Shown here piece by piece: positions 5,369 through 6,693 of a stretch of DNA of 6,693 bases. This DNA is from JAJISK01 sp046759185. Lineage in GTDB: Archaea; Thermoplasmatota; Thermoplasmata; RBG-16-68-12; JAJISG01. The position numbers were made by a program, and so were the translations under genes. Within the stretch, counting starts at the first letter, position 1; the number at the start of each line of letters is the position of its first letter. The notes beneath the pieces are model-generated. The model had not been told where the DNA came from and did not search any database. It worked only from the letters and a program-made list of their open reading frames with translations. The DNA is taken from the NCBI GenBank assembly GCA_046759185.1, contig JBHIBO010000051.1, positions 1 to 6,693 of the forward strand, read 5' to 3'.

Positions 5369-5905
5369 ATGTCAGGAGGGACCTTTGAGCGCGAGCTCAA
5401 GGGAGTACTCCGGGGCGACGAAGGTGTCCTCGAGCGGGTAACCAAGACCTGCCCCTCGGAGGAAAGGGAAGCCTACTGGAAAATTGTGAACCGGCCGTTC
5501 ACGGTGCTGCGGGCCGCTGGATCCCTCGGCGTTGACATCGTGGCCCTCCGTGGAGACGTTTCCTTCCCGATCGAGGTCAAGGCGTCCAAGAACAAGACGC
5601 TCTGGTTGAGCAACACCCGGCGCACCATCGAGCAGGCCGAGGACCTCCTGGAGGAGTGCGCTCGCTCCGAGCTGCTCCCCCTGTACGCCTACCGAAGGAA
5701 GAACGTGCGGGGGGACAGCTGGCGCATCTTCACGTTGGACGGGGCGGAGGTTTCCGGGGGTCTAAAGAAGCTGCAGCGAAAGATACCGAAGGCGAGCCGC
5801 AGCAAGGAGGGAAACCACATCCTCCGGTGGGAGGCTGGCCTGCCCCTTCATGCATTCATTGATTTCATGGCCGGGGGGGTCGTGAAGGCGCGCCCAAAGA
5901 GGTAA
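5369..5905 (+). CDS. hjc: Holliday junction resolvase, Hjc-type, with an insertion
   Basis: This 178-residue protein belongs to the archaeal Hjc nuclease family, which cuts four-way DNA junctions symmetrically during recombination and fork repair. The catalytic signature is intact: FEREL (6-10) with E7, RAAGSLGVDIVA (48-59) with D56, and IEVKAS (68-73) with E69 and K71. These match E9, D33, E46 and K48 of Pyrococcus Hjc. SWRIF (117-121) matches the GWRF segment further on. The protein is longer than the usual roughly 120-140 residues. Part of the excess lies between E7 and D56 (49 residues apart against 24 in Pyrococcus), centred on about residues 15-40, and part is a C-terminal extension with RWEAGLPLHAFIDF (153-166). 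The ATG at 5369 has a TATA box about 28 bases upstream. A gene of unknown function follows after 32 bases. A related archaeal PD-(D/E)XK nuclease is the main alternative. Confidence 0.87.
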   Translation: MSGGTFERELKGVLRGDEGVLERVTKTCPSEEREAYWKIVNRPFTVLRAAGSLGVDIVALRGDVSFPIEVKASKNKTLWLSNTRRTIEQAEDLLEECARSELLPLYAYRRKNVRGDSWRIFTLDGAEVSGGLKKLQRKIPKASRSKEGNHILRWEAGLPLHAFIDFMAGGVVKARPKR

Positions 5906-5937
5906 ACCCGCGAATCACCTGCCTGAGAAACGAGGCC

Positions 5938-6282
5938 ATGGTGTTCGAGCGGCTGGCCGAGCCCGTCGATCTGAAGGAGGAGGTCCTGGAACTCGTCTCC
6001 AGGTACCCCGAGTTCCGGGAGGAGGGGAGTCACGCGGTGGCCGACCCCATCAGCTACTGGTACGGGAACAAGCTGCCCCGTTACCTCTGGAAGGGAGGCT
6101 GGGGGGAGCAGCTCAAGGTCGCTGGCGTCTCCGAGGATCTCTTCATGCAGACCATCGGCGCTCATCGAATCGGCTTCTTCCGCTGGATCGACGGCGAGAT
6201 GAACTGGGAGAAGCTGCTCGATAACATGATCCTGTCCGCCACCAAACTCGTGGAAGCGCCGCCTGCTGCAGCACGGACGTAG
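5938..6282 (+). CDS. Hypothetical protein, Trp/aromatic-rich
   Basis: I do not recognise this 114-residue protein. It has a predicted helical N-terminus (EEVLELVSRYPEF, 14-26), then an aromatic, glycine-rich core at about 39-55 containing SYWYGNKLPRYLWKGGW. A helical region follows with FFRWIDGEMNWEKLL (80-94), and a short Ala/Pro-rich tail ends it. There is no signal peptide or membrane segment. Codon use looks like that of the neighbours, and no other reading frame over this stretch gives a more protein-like sequence. The ATG at 5938 has GAGG only 2 bases before it, a poor spacing. It lies 32 bases after hjc on the same strand, so read-through from the hjc promoter is likely. The dense aromatic block suggests a conserved binding surface, perhaps for nucleic acid or a partner protein, but this is speculation. 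Confidence 0.7.
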   Translation: MVFERLAEPVDLKEEVLELVSRYPEFREEGSHAVADPISYWYGNKLPRYLWKGGWGEQLKVAGVSEDLFMQTIGAHRIGFFRWIDGEMNWEKLLDNMILSATKLVEAPPAAART

Positions 6283-6354
6283 CCAGGCCCGCGAATCGTG
6301 TGTCCCGGGGAGGCGCCTTCCTAGTCCTGGTTTCGAGGCCTGAAGCCGGGGGAG

Positions 6355-6594
6355 CTAGTCGAGTGCCCCCCAGTGTGTGCTCTTGCCGAACTCATAGCCC
6401 GTAATCTCATCCCGTTCGATGGTTACCTCCCATTCTTCGGGGGCATGAGTGCTCGGTTCGCTGTGACTAGCCATGCCCTTAACGACCCATCCCTCAGTGG
6501 TCTTGTGCGCGCCTTGCACTTCGATGGTGTAGTCCTGCCTCTTGGCCTTGATAAACTCCGTTGCCAGCTTCTCCGCCTCGCTGATCGAAACCAT
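6355..6594 (-). CDS. Small hypothetical protein (79 aa)
   Basis: The protein begins with a helix (ISEAEKLATEFIKAKR, 4-19), followed by what look like beta strands (YTIEVQGAHKTTEGWVVKGMAS, 22-43, then EEWEVTIERDEITGYEFG, 53-70). This helix-plus-sheet layout, with a strand like WEVTIERDEITGYE, resembles small PepSY-like or DUF-type archaeal domains, though I cannot name a family. There is no signal peptide or transmembrane segment, so it should be cytoplasmic. The start at 6594 is well supported: AGGAGG on the - strand (6602-6607) is 7 bases upstream. It converges with the preceding + strand hypothetical gene, with a 72-base gap. The clear ribosome site makes a real gene likely. Confidence 0.72.
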   Translation of the reverse strand: MVSISEAEKLATEFIKAKRQDYTIEVQGAHKTTEGWVVKGMASHSEPSTHAPEEWEVTIERDEITGYEFGKSTHWGALD

Positions 6595-6693
6595 GGGAAG
6601 GCCTCCTGTGATATCGGCGCATGAGGCTATCAGCGTTGCGACCCTGGCGTCCAGCCCAATTGCGCCTCAGCACTCATAGGGCCGATCACACCC
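6595..6693. other. Intergenic region at window end
   Basis: Apart from the ribosome site of the - strand gene, I see no gene, tRNA-like fold, repeat or clear promoter in these 99 bases. The promoter of the 79-aa gene may be here or outside the window. Confidence 0.5.
6602..6607 (-). promoter_or_regulatory. Strong Shine-Dalgarno site for the 79-aa protein
   Basis: AGGAGG on the - strand (CCTCCT on the + strand) ends 7 bases before the ATG at 6594. This is a near-ideal site and contrasts with the apparently leaderless genes in the window. It implies a leadered mRNA whose promoter lies further upstream; no clear TATA box is seen in 6608-6693. Confidence 0.7.

Noticed and set aside
5907..6297. 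10-base repeat CCCGCGAATC at 5907-5916 and 6288-6297, each just after a stop codon
   Set aside because: Several 10-base matches are expected by chance in a 6.7-kb GC-rich window, and the flanking bases do not match.
6283..6354. Possible tRNA-like T-arm (TTTCGAG near 6331) and hairpins between convergent genes
   Set aside because: The flanking bases do not form the required 5-bp T-stem, and no anticodon arm or acceptor stem can be built around it. The AGGCGCCT palindrome (6311-6318) has no T-run after it, so a terminator call is not justified.

Overview
The window is about 6.7 kb of gene-dense, GC-rich archaeal DNA. Archaeal origin is supported by the gene content: the C-terminal half of a tetraether lipid synthase (Tes/MJ0619-type radical SAM protein), a geranylgeranyl reductase, an archaeal-type aspartyl-tRNA synthetase and an Hjc-type Holliday junction resolvase. 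It is also supported by A/T-rich TATA-like boxes lying about 28-31 bases upstream of several start codons. A high-GC euryarchaeal lineage related to Thermoplasmatota is my best guess. That assignment is an inference from gene style, not something the sequence proves.

Positions 1-2213 (+ strand) form a compact membrane-lipid module. It runs from the 3' part of tes (entering from outside the window), through a 2x[4Fe-4S] ferredoxin overlapping the end of tes by 17 bases, to a geranylgeranyl reductase starting 4 bases after the ferredoxin stop. Tes joins archaeal lipid chains into tetraethers. GGR saturates the isoprenoid chains. The ferredoxin is a plausible electron donor for one or both. Positions 2292-3329 encode a MscS-family mechanosensitive channel and 3373-4692 encode aspartyl-tRNA synthetase. 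Positions 4752-5132 encode a small tandem-ACT-domain protein with a likely TTG start.

From 5142 the layout becomes mixed. A 43-residue zinc-ribbon protein on the - strand converges on the ACT gene with a 9-base gap. It diverges from an hjc-like resolvase (5369-5905) across a 95-base region that carries a TATA box for each direction. A hypothetical Trp-rich protein (5938-6282) follows hjc. A small - strand hypothetical protein with a strong Shine-Dalgarno site (6355-6594) closes the window.

Expression signals fall into two classes. Genes that head a transcription unit (mscS-like, aspS, zinc ribbon, hjc) have a TATA-like element about 28-31 bases before the start codon, which predicts leaderless or near-leaderless mRNAs. 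The internal genes of the lipid operon and the last - strand gene have Shine-Dalgarno sequences instead. No rRNA, tRNA, CRISPR array, insertion sequence or phage gene was seen. There is no gene-free stretch longer than about 100 bases. The most interesting items are the tes-ferredoxin-ggr cluster, the consistent leaderless promoter geometry, and the Hjc with an insertion of about 25 residues between its catalytic residues.
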